This document shows, piece by piece, positions 1 through 5,379 of a DNA stretch of 5,379 nt. The stretch is from NCBI GenBank assembly GCA_014380825.1, contig JACMJD010000613.1:1-5379 (forward strand), in the 5' to 3' direction. Each line of letters opens with the position of its first letter. Positions within the stretch are counted from its first letter, which is position 1. The stretch is from Phycisphaerae bacterium. GTDB lineage: Bacteria > Planctomycetota > Phycisphaerae > Tepidisphaerales > Tepidisphaeraceae. The translations under genes and the position numbers were made by a program. Under the pieces are notes generated by a model. It did no database searches. It was not told the origin of the DNA and was given only the letters and a program-made list of their open reading frames with translations.

Positions 1-1124
1 GAGCCGTTGAATTCCCAGCGCGAGCTGTATTCGCTGAGCGTGTAAAAGAAGCCGCGGTAGCCATGCTGGTAGGCGAGCGCGGGAATATAAATGACCGCGC
101 AGGCGATTGCGAAACCGCCAAGCGATCGGGCGACCTGCCGACGCGAATGGAGCGGATTGTTGGCGGCGATATCTCGCAGCAACCACGGGAGCAAAATCGC
201 CGCTTGCGGCTTAGCGCCACAGGCGAGCGCAAGCATGATCCCGGCAACCAAGCTGCGATTGTTCAGGAGCATCAGGATTGTGAGCAGGAGAAATACAATC
301 CCGACGATGTCGACGTGCGGCATCGCGCCGGTGTCGATGATGACCAGCGGGTTCCAAGCGAAGACAACGGACCACCAAACGCTCTTCTTGAGATGGTGCA
401 GAATCGCAACCAATAGCGCGACCGAAGTTAACGCACAGAGTGAAAAGAGAATACGCAAGCTCAGGATTGATCGATCGAGTGCAACTCTGCCAGCGATCTG
501 TCGGAGTGAGGTGACTTGCGGCCCTGAACTAAACAGCCATCCACGCGGAAGGAGCGGCTCGGACGACCGCGCTATCACGAACGTAAGTTGCGCGACAGGC
601 GGATAGATCGAAGCGAACTCAGGATGCTCAACAACATGATCGATGGCGTATAGATGTAATCTCCAATCACCCAGTTTCGGGTCGAATGGATGGAACTCAC
701 GCGGCGAGTTCGCGTATGGGCTTTTTCCGCTGAGCCACGCGCCGGCTTCTGAATAATATCGCGCGAAATCGCCCGACAACGCCGGCCACAACATGGCAAT
801 TGCCGCCAACTGTATTACCGCGCTGAAGCTCAGGATGATCCATATGCTTTGAACGGGCGACATGCGAATTGCATGTTTTGGAGTCGTTCTGAGCAGCAAA
901 TGAATGGCGCATACTGCCGCGCCAACAGCAATCCAGCCGGTCCATAGACGGGAATGGCTCTGTAGGATCTCGTGCTGCCGAACCAACCACAGCCAGGCAG
1001 ATACAGCGACGATTCCACTAACACACACCGCGATCCAAATCATCAATCGCGTCTTGGGAGACTGCAGTGAGGGCGTGGCGTAATTCAGCGCGATCGGCGG
1101 GTGACGGTGATTCAACTCAGGCAC
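1..1124 (-). CDS. GT-C superfamily glycosyltransferase (GT87/DUF2029-like), C-terminus cut by window edge
   Basis: Probable polyprenyl-phosphate-sugar-dependent glycosyltransferase of the inner membrane, related to bacterial mannosyltransferase-like GT87/DUF2029 proteins. The frame is open from just after the PDZ gene to the window edge, giving 374 codons without a stop. Seen: hydrophobic helices near residues 28-47, 62-79, 92-114, 222-242, 250-264, 273-287, 291-303 and 334-350. After helix 3 comes the family-style outer loop with GDFARYYSEAGAWLSGKSPY (118-137; D119 is the candidate catalytic acid), then HPEFASIYPPVAQ (167-179). Later come WNPLVIIDTGAMPHVDIVG (257-275) and GAKPQAAILLPW (303-314), also typical of these enzymes. 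The start is uncertain: GTG at 1124 is used because it sits 10 bases after the preceding stop, but ATG at 1043 (residue 28) directly before the first helix is also plausible, and neither has a clear ribosome binding site. The sugar donor and acceptor cannot be told. Family assignment is fairly sure; the exact substrate is unknown. Confidence 0.8.
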   Translation of the reverse strand, partial: MPELNHRHPPIALNYATPSLQSPKTRLMIWIAVCVSGIVAVSAWLWLVRQHEILQSHSRLWTGWIAVGAAVCAIHLLLRTTPKHAIRMSPVQSIWIILSFSAVIQLAAIAMLWPALSGDFARYYSEAGAWLSGKSPYANSPREFHPFDPKLGDWRLHLYAIDHVVEHPEFASIYPPVAQLTFVIARSSEPLLPRGWLFSSGPQVTSLRQIAGRVALDRSILSLRILFSLCALTSVALLVAILHHLKKSVWWSVVFAWNPLVIIDTGAMPHVDIVGIVFLLLTILMLLNNRSLVAGIMLALACGAKPQAAILLPWLLRDIAANNPLHSRRQVARSLGGFAIACAVIYIPALAYQHGYRGFFYTLSEYSSRWEFNG

Positions 1125-1134
1125 ATCAGGTAGC

Positions 1135-1644
1135 TTATCGAGGCGACTGAATTTTTTTCAGTTGATCCTGAACCGAATCTCCACCGGCCGGCGTTGCGGG
1201 GGCGTTTTTTCGCTCTTCGCCATCCAGCTTTACCGGCGCGCCGTTTCTTAGCACGACCAGCGGCTGATGCCGCTGGTACGCGTCGGCGACCATCGCTTTG
1301 GCGAGTTCGGCGTCGTCGGTTTCGCGGACTTTCATCAGAGAGCCAGACGCACCGTATTCGACGATCAAGTCGTCTTTCTGCAATCCGTAATAAGTCTTCA
1401 TCGGCGACGTGGACGAGATGCGCGTGACTTTCAGGCCACGGATCTTGCCGCCGTCCATGACCGTTGCCAGATCGTACGAATCGCTGACGCGCCCGCCGCT
1501 GGGATCGACGCCGGCGATCTGCTCGGCCTGCCCGCGCGCGTCCTGGCCTTTTTGGACGACCGGCGCCGTGTAGTTGCCGTACATCAGCAGGATGATCGCC
1601 ACGACCACCAACAACGCCAACACGCCGATGCCGCCAAATCGCAT
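1135..1644 (-). CDS. Membrane-anchored single PDZ-domain protein
   Basis: A 169-residue protein with one N-terminal membrane helix (about residues 5-22, very hydrophobic, one Arg before it), which suggests a signal anchor with the rest outside the cytoplasm. After a polar linker (about 23-65), residues 66-140 read as a PDZ-like domain. The stretch GLKVTRISSTSPMKTYYGLQ, followed by KDDLIVEYG, matches the usual PDZ order of first strand, turn, 'GL..GD.I' and strand. An acidic helix start (DDAELAKAM, 110-118) and a closing strand with LVVLRNG (129-135) follow. The tail (141-169) is polar and probably flexible. No protease or other catalytic domain is present, so it is probably a binding or scaffold protein, as PDZ domains bind C-termini or exposed peptides. 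The ATG start is supported by AAGGCGG just upstream. Its stop lies 10 bases before the glycosyltransferase start. The partner is unknown. Confidence 0.75.
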   Translation of the reverse strand: MRFGGIGVLALLVVVAIILLMYGNYTAPVVQKGQDARGQAEQIAGVDPSGGRVSDSYDLATVMDGGKIRGLKVTRISSTSPMKTYYGLQKDDLIVEYGASGSLMKVRETDDAELAKAMVADAYQRHQPLVVLRNGAPVKLDGEERKNAPATPAGGDSVQDQLKKIQSPR

Positions 1645-1648
1645 GAGA

Positions 1649-1655
1649 CCGCCTT
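1649..1655 (-). promoter_or_regulatory. Ribosome binding site of the PDZ-protein gene
   Basis: The minus strand reads AAGGCGG, one mismatch from AAGGAGG, ending four bases before the ATG at 1644 (the AAGG part is seven bases away). It is the only convincing Shine-Dalgarno match among the five starts here and supports the chosen start of the PDZ protein. Confidence 0.55.
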
Positions 1656-1692
1656 CGTTGGAATGCTCGATGGATATTATGCCGCGCCGGAC

Positions 1693-1711
1693 ATTCGGAC
1701 GATAGCCGAAT
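1693..1711 (-). other. Small hairpin after the mgtC-like stop codon
   Basis: On the minus strand ATTCGG and CCGAAT form a six-base perfect stem around a seven-base loop, beginning at the last base of the TGA stop of the mgtC-like gene. No run of T follows, so this is not a standard intrinsic terminator. It may slow 3' decay or be chance. Confidence 0.25.
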
Positions 1712-2451
1712 CAAAACTCGCGCGACGCGGTCAAATGAAACTGGGGGTGGTCCGCTAGTGCTCGTTGCAGGTTGTCGAACGTTTCGGATTTCTTGTAAGC
1801 CACGCGAACGTCGATGTCGGCGGTCGCCAGGTCGGCGCTGCGCTGTAAATCCGCGCCAAGCACCTTCACGCCCGCATTCTGTATGAACTGAACGATCGAA
1901 TCGACGCAATCGGCGCGAAACGGACAGCGAACAACCAGGCGGCGATGATGCGTTTTAGGCAACCGGTTGCCGAGGTAATCGAGCATCCACAGCGCGGCCA
2001 CCACGATCGCCGTGGCAAGCGTGGACATCAGGTACATTCCGAAACCGATCGAGAGCCCAATGGCGGCTACGCACCACATTCCCGCCGCCGTCGTCAGGCC
2101 GCGAATGCTGCTGTCGCCTTTGACGATCACGCCCGCGCACAGAAAACCGATCCCGGTCATCACGCCATACGCGATGCGCGCCGGGTCTGCTGTAATGTTC
2201 ACGCCCGGTTGGGGCTTCCACTGATGTCGCGCGAACTCGATCGAGACGAGCATCACCAATGCGCTGCCGACGCATACCAGCAGACAGGTTCGGAAGCCCG
2301 CCTGCCGACCGCGCACCTCCCGCTCAATCCCGACCAGTCCACCAAACACCGCGGCAAGGCAAAGGCGCACAACGTCTTCCACCGGCGCGCCGAGGTTCGA
2401 GAACCATTGATTCAGCGAGGCATCCCAGGCTTCAATCGCTGGACCAATCAT
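1711..2451 (-). CDS. MgtC/SapB family inner-membrane protein
   Basis: A 246-residue MgtC/SapB-type membrane protein. Members are linked to growth at low magnesium, acid or intracellular stress, and some act by binding other membrane proteins such as the F-type ATPase; the biochemical role of most is unsettled. Seen: a short N-terminal helix, then the family core with GGLVGIERE..GRQAGFRT (37-54) leading into helix 2 with VGSALVML. Then follow DPARIAYGVMTGIGFLCAGV (89-108), GDSSIRGLTTAAGMWCVAAI (112-131) and a last helix near 138-157. About five membrane segments are expected. Residues 170-246 form a soluble C-terminal domain with alternating strands and helices, probably ACT-like as in longer MgtC homologues. 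The frame is open further upstream to 2559 inside the STAS gene, but the codons before ATG 2451 look like out-of-frame STAS sequence, so the ATG five bases after the STAS stop is chosen. No Shine-Dalgarno is visible, suggesting coupling to STAS translation. The symbol mgtC is withheld because true MgtC function cannot be told from SapB-like paralogues. Confidence 0.88.
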   Translation of the reverse strand: MIGPAIEAWDASLNQWFSNLGAPVEDVVRLCLAAVFGGLVGIEREVRGRQAGFRTCLLVCVGSALVMLVSIEFARHQWKPQPGVNITADPARIAYGVMTGIGFLCAGVIVKGDSSIRGLTTAAGMWCVAAIGLSIGFGMYLMSTLATAIVVAALWMLDYLGNRLPKTHHRRLVVRCPFRADCVDSIVQFIQNAGVKVLGADLQRSADLATADIDVRVAYKKSETFDNLQRALADHPQFHLTASREF

Positions 2452-2456
2452 TTGAG

Positions 2457-2834
2457 TTAGACGACTTTGATTGCTTCGCGTTGCGTGGGCTTGACGGTGA
2501 GCAGTCGATCCAGGCGGGTGATCTTCAGCAGCTCCATCAAGCGCGGGCCGACGCCGCACAGGACAAGCTTGCTGTTCTTCAGGCTGCCGAGCTTCTTGTT
2601 CATCGTCAGCACGATGCCGATCGCCTGGCTCGAAAGATATTGCACGCGCTCAAAATCGAGCACGATCTTTCGCCGATCTTCTTCATCCACCAGTCGATAA
2701 AGCTGCTGGCCGATCTGTTCGAGCTCGAGCGGATCCATCAGTGACGGATTCTTGAATTCGATGACGGTGAACTTTTCAATTTGCTGCACCGTGAACGGTG
2801 CCGGAGCGGCGGGTTGGTTCTGCGGTGGCTGCAT
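2457..2834 (-). CDS. STAS-domain protein (anti-sigma factor antagonist-like)
   Basis: A 125-residue single STAS-domain protein of the SpoIIAA/RsbV type. In this family a kinase/anti-sigma factor phosphorylates one serine, and the unphosphorylated form binds the anti-sigma factor and frees the sigma factor; other members serve different partner-switch pathways. Seen: a Pro/Gln/Ala-rich N-terminal tail (2-13), strand FTVIEF (22-27), helix with LEQIGQQLYRLV (38-49), strand KIVLDF (56-61), then VQYLSSQAIGIVL (64-76), helix, strand KLVLCGVGPRLMELL (89-103) and ITRLDRLL (105-112). Aligned by eye to SpoIIAA (FMDSSGLG), S69 matches phosphorylated Ser58, while S68 replaces the preceding Asp. The length is normal for the family. 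No anti-sigma kinase, phosphatase or sigma factor is visible in this window, so its partner is unknown. ATG 2834 fits the domain start, though no Shine-Dalgarno is seen. The downstream mgtC-like gene begins five bases after its TAA. Confidence 0.88.
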   Translation of the reverse strand: MQPPQNQPAAPAPFTVQQIEKFTVIEFKNPSLMDPLELEQIGQQLYRLVDEEDRRKIVLDFERVQYLSSQAIGIVLTMNKKLGSLKNSKLVLCGVGPRLMELLKITRLDRLLTVKPTQREAIKVV

Positions 2835-2850
2835 GGGGTTCGAGTAAAGA

Positions 2851-2862
2851 CTTTCGCGAAAG
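2851..2862. promoter_or_regulatory. Perfect 12-base palindrome upstream of the STAS gene (possible operator)
   Basis: CTTTCGCGAAAG is identical to its own reverse complement and ends 17 bases before the STAS start codon. A TTGACA hexamer (minus strand, 2877-2872) matching the -35 consensus lies ten bases further upstream. No convincing -10 box stands 16-18 bases after it; the nearest TTTACT (2848-2843) is 23 bases away. The palindrome could be a dimeric repressor or activator site, but it is short and the link to a promoter is inferred. Confidence 0.3.
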
Positions 2863-2877
2863 CGGCCCCGATGTCAA

Positions 2878-2897
2878 CGCGCGCACTCCCGCGCGCG
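2878..2897 (-). other. GC hairpin between lon and the STAS gene
   Basis: CGCGCGC and GCGCGCG form a seven-base perfect GC stem with a six-base loop, 14 bases after the lon stop codon. The minus strand continues with TTGACATCGG, so there is no T-run and it is not a classic intrinsic terminator. It could still pause polymerase, protect the lon 3' end, or partly separate lon from the downstream genes. Confidence 0.35.
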
Positions 2898-2911
2898 AAG
2901 GTCCAACGGCT

Positions 2912-5362
2912 TCAGTGTGGAGACGCGGCCAACTTCTTGACTGCCCGTTTTGATTTCCCGGCCGCTCCGTTCTTCGCGCCGTGCTTCGTCTCGGCAGATT
3001 TCTTCGCCGCGCGACGCTGCGGCATGAGCGCGATCTCCAGTGCTTCGTCGATATTACTGACGAAGTGGAACTTCAGCGTCTTGCGAACTTCTTCCGGCAA
3101 GTCCGGCAGATCTTTTTCGTTGCGCTTCGGAACGATCACCTCTTTGATCCCCGCACGCTTGGCCGCAAGCGTTTTTTCTTTTAATCCGCCGATCGGTAGC
3201 ACCAGGCCGCGCAGCGTAATCTCGCCGGTCATGGCAACATCGTGTCGAACCGGACGATTCAACAGCAGCGACGCCAGCGCCACGTACATCGCCACGCCTG
3301 CACTCGGCCCGTCCTTCGGGATCGCGCCGGCGGGAACGTGAATGTGAATGTCGCTCTCCTGAAGCAGCTTCGAATCAACGCCGATTTTTTCCGTCCGCGA
3401 TCGAATGAGGCTATACGCGGCCGTGGCGGATTCTTTCATCACGTCACCGATCTGCCCGGTCAGCGTGATGACTCCCCGCCCGGGCATTCGCGTCGCTTCG
3501 ATAAACAGGATCTCGCCCCCAACCGGTGTGTACGCCATGCCGGTCGCGACGCCCGGGACGCTGGTGCGCTGCGCCAACTCGGATTCGAAGCGTGGCGGGC
3601 CGAGAATTTCCGCGACGCGCGGCTTGTCGACGATTTCCTTGTCGGTCTTCCCGCCAACAATGTCGGCGGCGGTGGCTCGCGCGATCGATCCGATGTTGCG
3701 CTCCAGATTTCGCACGCCCGCTTCGCGCGTGTAGCTTTCGATCACCTCGCGCAGCGCTTCATCCTTAAACTTCACCTGCTGTTTCGTCAGTCCGTTCGCA
3801 TCGAGCTGCCGCGGCACGAGATAGTCTTTCGAAATCTTCAGCTTGTCGGTGTTCGTGTAACCCGGAATCTCAATCACTTCCATGCGATCGCGCAGCGGGC
3901 CGGGCACGGTGTCCATCGTGTTGGCGGTCGCGATGAACATCACTTTGCTCAGGTCAAACGGCACGTCGAGATAGTGGTCGGTGAACGTGTGATTCTGCGC
4001 CGGGTCGAGCACCTCAAGCAGCGCGGCCGAGGGATCGCCGCGAAAATCGCTACCGAGCTTGTCGATCTCATCAAGCATCATCACCGGATTTCGCGTACCG
4101 GCTTTTCGCAGCTCCGCGATGATTCGGCCAGGCATCGAACCGATGTACGTCCGGCGATGGCCGCGGATGTCGGCCTCATCGCGCACGCCGCCCAATGCGA
4201 CGCGGATGAAGTTTCGACCCATCGCTTCGGCGATCGATTTACCGAGCGAAGTTTTTCCAACACCGGGCGGACCCACGAAGCACAAGATCGCGCCGCCGCC
4301 GGTGGGTTTCAGTTTCCGCACAGCGAGATATTCGATGATGCGACGCTTCACCTTGTCCAGATCGTGATGATCGCGATCGAGCGTTTTTCGGGCTTCGGTC
4401 AGATCGATCTTGTCAGTGGTTTCGACCGTCCATGGCAGCTCGGACAGGATCTGTAGGTACGTGCGAATCACGCCATATTCCGGGCTGGCGCTGGGGATCG
4501 ATTCGAGGCGCGAGAGCTCGCGGTCGGCCTCCTTCATCACCGTTTCCGGCAGCTTGGCGGCGACCAGTTTCTCGCGAAGCTGATCGACCTCGCTCGCGCC
4601 GCCGCCGCCTTCGCCTTCACCGAGCTCTTTACGAATCGCCTTGAGCTGTTCCTGCAAGTAATAACGACGCTGGCTCTTGTCGATGTTCTCTTTGACTTGC
4701 GATTGGATCTTGGATTGCAGTTCCAGCACGTCCAACTGCGTCGCCAGTCGCGCGGCGATCAATCGCAGGCGCTTCTCGACATCCAGCTCTTCGAGCATCC
4801 GCTGCTTCTCGCCAACATCCGCCTGAAGATTGGCCGCAAGGAAGTCCGCCAGCGCCGATGGATTCGTGATGCTCGACAAAACCTGCGCCGCTTCATCAGG
4901 CGTGTTCGGCGACAGCTCGATGACCCGATTCGCCTGCTGACGAACCGAGGCGATCAGCGCATCCAGGTGCGCGCCCTCGGCGGGGATATCTTCGACAATC
5001 TCAATCTCGCCGGTGGTGAAGGGGCCGCTCTGGTCGATCGATTTCAGCCTGAACCGCGCCAGGCCGTGGACGATGATCGACTGATTGCCATCCGGCAATT
5101 TGAAGAGTTTCAGGATCGTGGCGACGACGCCCGTCGGATAGAGGTCGTCCATCGTCGGATCTTCGACATCCGGATTCCGCTGCGTGATCACGCCAACGAG
5201 TTTTTCGCCTGGCATGACCTCGTCGAGCAGGTTCTTGCTTTTCTGTCGGCCGACGTTGAGCGGGATGACCGTGCCGGGGAAGACGACAATATTGCGAATC
5301 GGCAGGATCGGCATCCTGTTCGGGATCGTGATGCGCTGCCCATTGCCGCCCGACTTGATCAC
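2912..5362 (-). CDS. lon: ATP-dependent Lon protease (LonA, S16 family)
   Basis: Cytosolic ring-forming protease that uses ATP to unfold and degrade damaged and short-lived regulatory proteins. Domains in order: N-terminal substrate-binding LON domain (about 15-205, starting MPILPIRNIVVFPGTVIPL), helical part (about 206-340), AAA+ module (about 341-590) and serine protease domain (about 600-780). Key residues are present: Walker A GPPGVGKT (364-371, K370), Walker B MMLDEID (428-434, D431/E432), sensor-1 Asn N481, a candidate arginine finger near R491, and sensor-2 region GVRNLER (549-555). The catalytic dyad is S687 in DGPSAG and K730 in GGLKEK, 43 residues apart as in E. coli Lon. The protein is 816 residues against 784 in E. 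coli; the surplus is mainly a Lys/Ala-rich tail (about 782-816). GTG 5362 is the first plausible start visible, but it has no ribosome binding site and the frame stays open to the window edge, so the real start may lie outside. A 77-base gap separates it from the STAS gene. Confidence 0.97.
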   Translation of the reverse strand: MIKSGGNGQRITIPNRMPILPIRNIVVFPGTVIPLNVGRQKSKNLLDEVMPGEKLVGVITQRNPDVEDPTMDDLYPTGVVATILKLFKLPDGNQSIIVHGLARFRLKSIDQSGPFTTGEIEIVEDIPAEGAHLDALIASVRQQANRVIELSPNTPDEAAQVLSSITNPSALADFLAANLQADVGEKQRMLEELDVEKRLRLIAARLATQLDVLELQSKIQSQVKENIDKSQRRYYLQEQLKAIRKELGEGEGGGGASEVDQLREKLVAAKLPETVMKEADRELSRLESIPSASPEYGVIRTYLQILSELPWTVETTDKIDLTEARKTLDRDHHDLDKVKRRIIEYLAVRKLKPTGGGAILCFVGPPGVGKTSLGKSIAEAMGRNFIRVALGGVRDEADIRGHRRTYIGSMPGRIIAELRKAGTRNPVMMLDEIDKLGSDFRGDPSAALLEVLDPAQNHTFTDHYLDVPFDLSKVMFIATANTMDTVPGPLRDRMEVIEIPGYTNTDKLKISKDYLVPRQLDANGLTKQQVKFKDEALREVIESYTREAGVRNLERNIGSIARATAADIVGGKTDKEIVDKPRVAEILGPPRFESELAQRTSVPGVATGMAYTPVGGEILFIEATRMPGRGVITLTGQIGDVMKESATAAYSLIRSRTEKIGVDSKLLQESDIHIHVPAGAIPKDGPSAGVAMYVALASLLLNRPVRHDVAMTGEITLRGLVLPIGGLKEKTLAAKRAGIKEVIVPKRNEKDLPDLPEEVRKTLKFHFVSNIDEALEIALMPQRRAAKKSAETKHGAKNGAAGKSKRAVKKLAASPH

Positions 5363-5379
5363 GGTGCCGGTCGGAAGCC

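Noticed and set aside
63..606. Plus-strand frames of 117 and 171 codons opposite the glycosyltransferase.
   Set aside because: Both are out-of-frame readings of a gene whose minus-strand frame shows clear family motifs and hydrophobic helices.
459..840. Repeated GCTCAGGAT-like words at about 459, 617 and 827.
   Set aside because: They fall in the glycosyltransferase where Ile-Leu-Ser codons recur in membrane helices or by chance; spacing is irregular and there is no longer shared sequence.
361..900. Lower GC in the middle of the glycosyltransferase gene (some 60-base blocks near 45 %), as a sign of transfer.
   Set aside because: Blocks on either side, and one inside, reach 60-67 %, and parts of the STAS gene and lon are near 50-55 %, so the dip fits a membrane protein and is not a clear boundary.
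575..1024. Three short minus-strand frames (74, 97 and 64 codons) that might suggest a broken gene.
   Set aside because: They lie in other frames of an uninterrupted glycosyltransferase frame that runs from about 1124 to the window edge, so there is no sign of a pseudogene.
1676..1681. CATAAT on the minus strand, 31 bases before the PDZ start, as a -10 promoter box.
   Set aside because: No -35-like hexamer stands 16-18 bases upstream, so a promoter cannot be supported.
1112..1909. A 265-codon minus-strand frame overlapping the end of the mgtC-like gene and the whole PDZ gene.
   Set aside because: It is Arg-rich and low in complexity, overlaps two genes with clear domains in another frame, and has no family resemblance.
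2452..2559. A 36-residue N-terminal extension of the MgtC-like protein starting at 2559.
   Set aside because: It overlaps the conserved C-terminal part of the STAS gene and its residues are Arg/His/Pro-rich with no membrane or family character; ATG 2451 fits the family start.
3884..3891. GCGATCGC, the cyanobacterial HIP1 octamer.
   Set aside because: I noticed only one copy; it is not enriched and is expected by chance in GC-rich coding sequence.
3242..4456. A 404-codon open frame on the plus strand, antisense to lon.
   Set aside because: It lies wholly opposite the best-conserved part of lon, is rich in Arg and His, and shows no recognisable domain. Long antisense frames are common opposite GC-rich codon-biased genes.

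Overview
The window is a compact block of chromosomal genes with no RNA gene, mobile element, CRISPR array or long empty stretch. All five recognisable genes lie on the minus strand and are transcribed from high to low coordinates: lon protease, a small STAS-domain protein, an MgtC/SapB-type membrane protein, a membrane-anchored PDZ-domain protein, and a GT-C type glycosyltransferase cut off by the left edge. The gaps between them are 77, 5, 66 and 10 bases, so they could form one operon, possibly with a second entry point in the gap after lon.

The organism is a free-living-type bacterium with moderately high GC (about 45 to 70 % in the 60-base blocks I counted). Most starts have no clear Shine-Dalgarno sequence. 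The STAS protein has a Ser-Ser phosphosite in place of Asp-Ser, and there is a stand-alone anchored PDZ protein and a many-pass GT-C enzyme. This fits Planctomycetota, perhaps a Phycisphaerae-like lineage. That is an inference from protein style only, with no marker gene in the window, so confidence is low.

Region by region: 2912-5362 (probably continuing past the right edge) encodes a complete LonA with Walker A, Walker B and the Ser-Lys protease dyad intact, plus a Lys/Ala-rich tail. 2835-2911 is the most structured intergenic stretch, with a GC hairpin, a TTGACA hexamer and a perfect 12-base palindrome. 2457-2834 encodes the STAS protein, followed after 5 bases by the MgtC-like protein (1711-2451). 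1645-1710 is a short gap with a small hairpin and a good ribosome binding site for the PDZ protein (1135-1644). 1-1124 encodes the N-terminal part of the glycosyltransferase.

Together the genes point to envelope and stress housekeeping: cytosolic quality control (Lon), a possible phospho-switch (STAS), and three envelope proteins (MgtC-like, PDZ, glycosyltransferase). No joint pathway can be proved from the sequence, and I do not see a clear undescribed system. The STAS-mgtC pair and the stand-alone PDZ protein are the items most worth comparative study.
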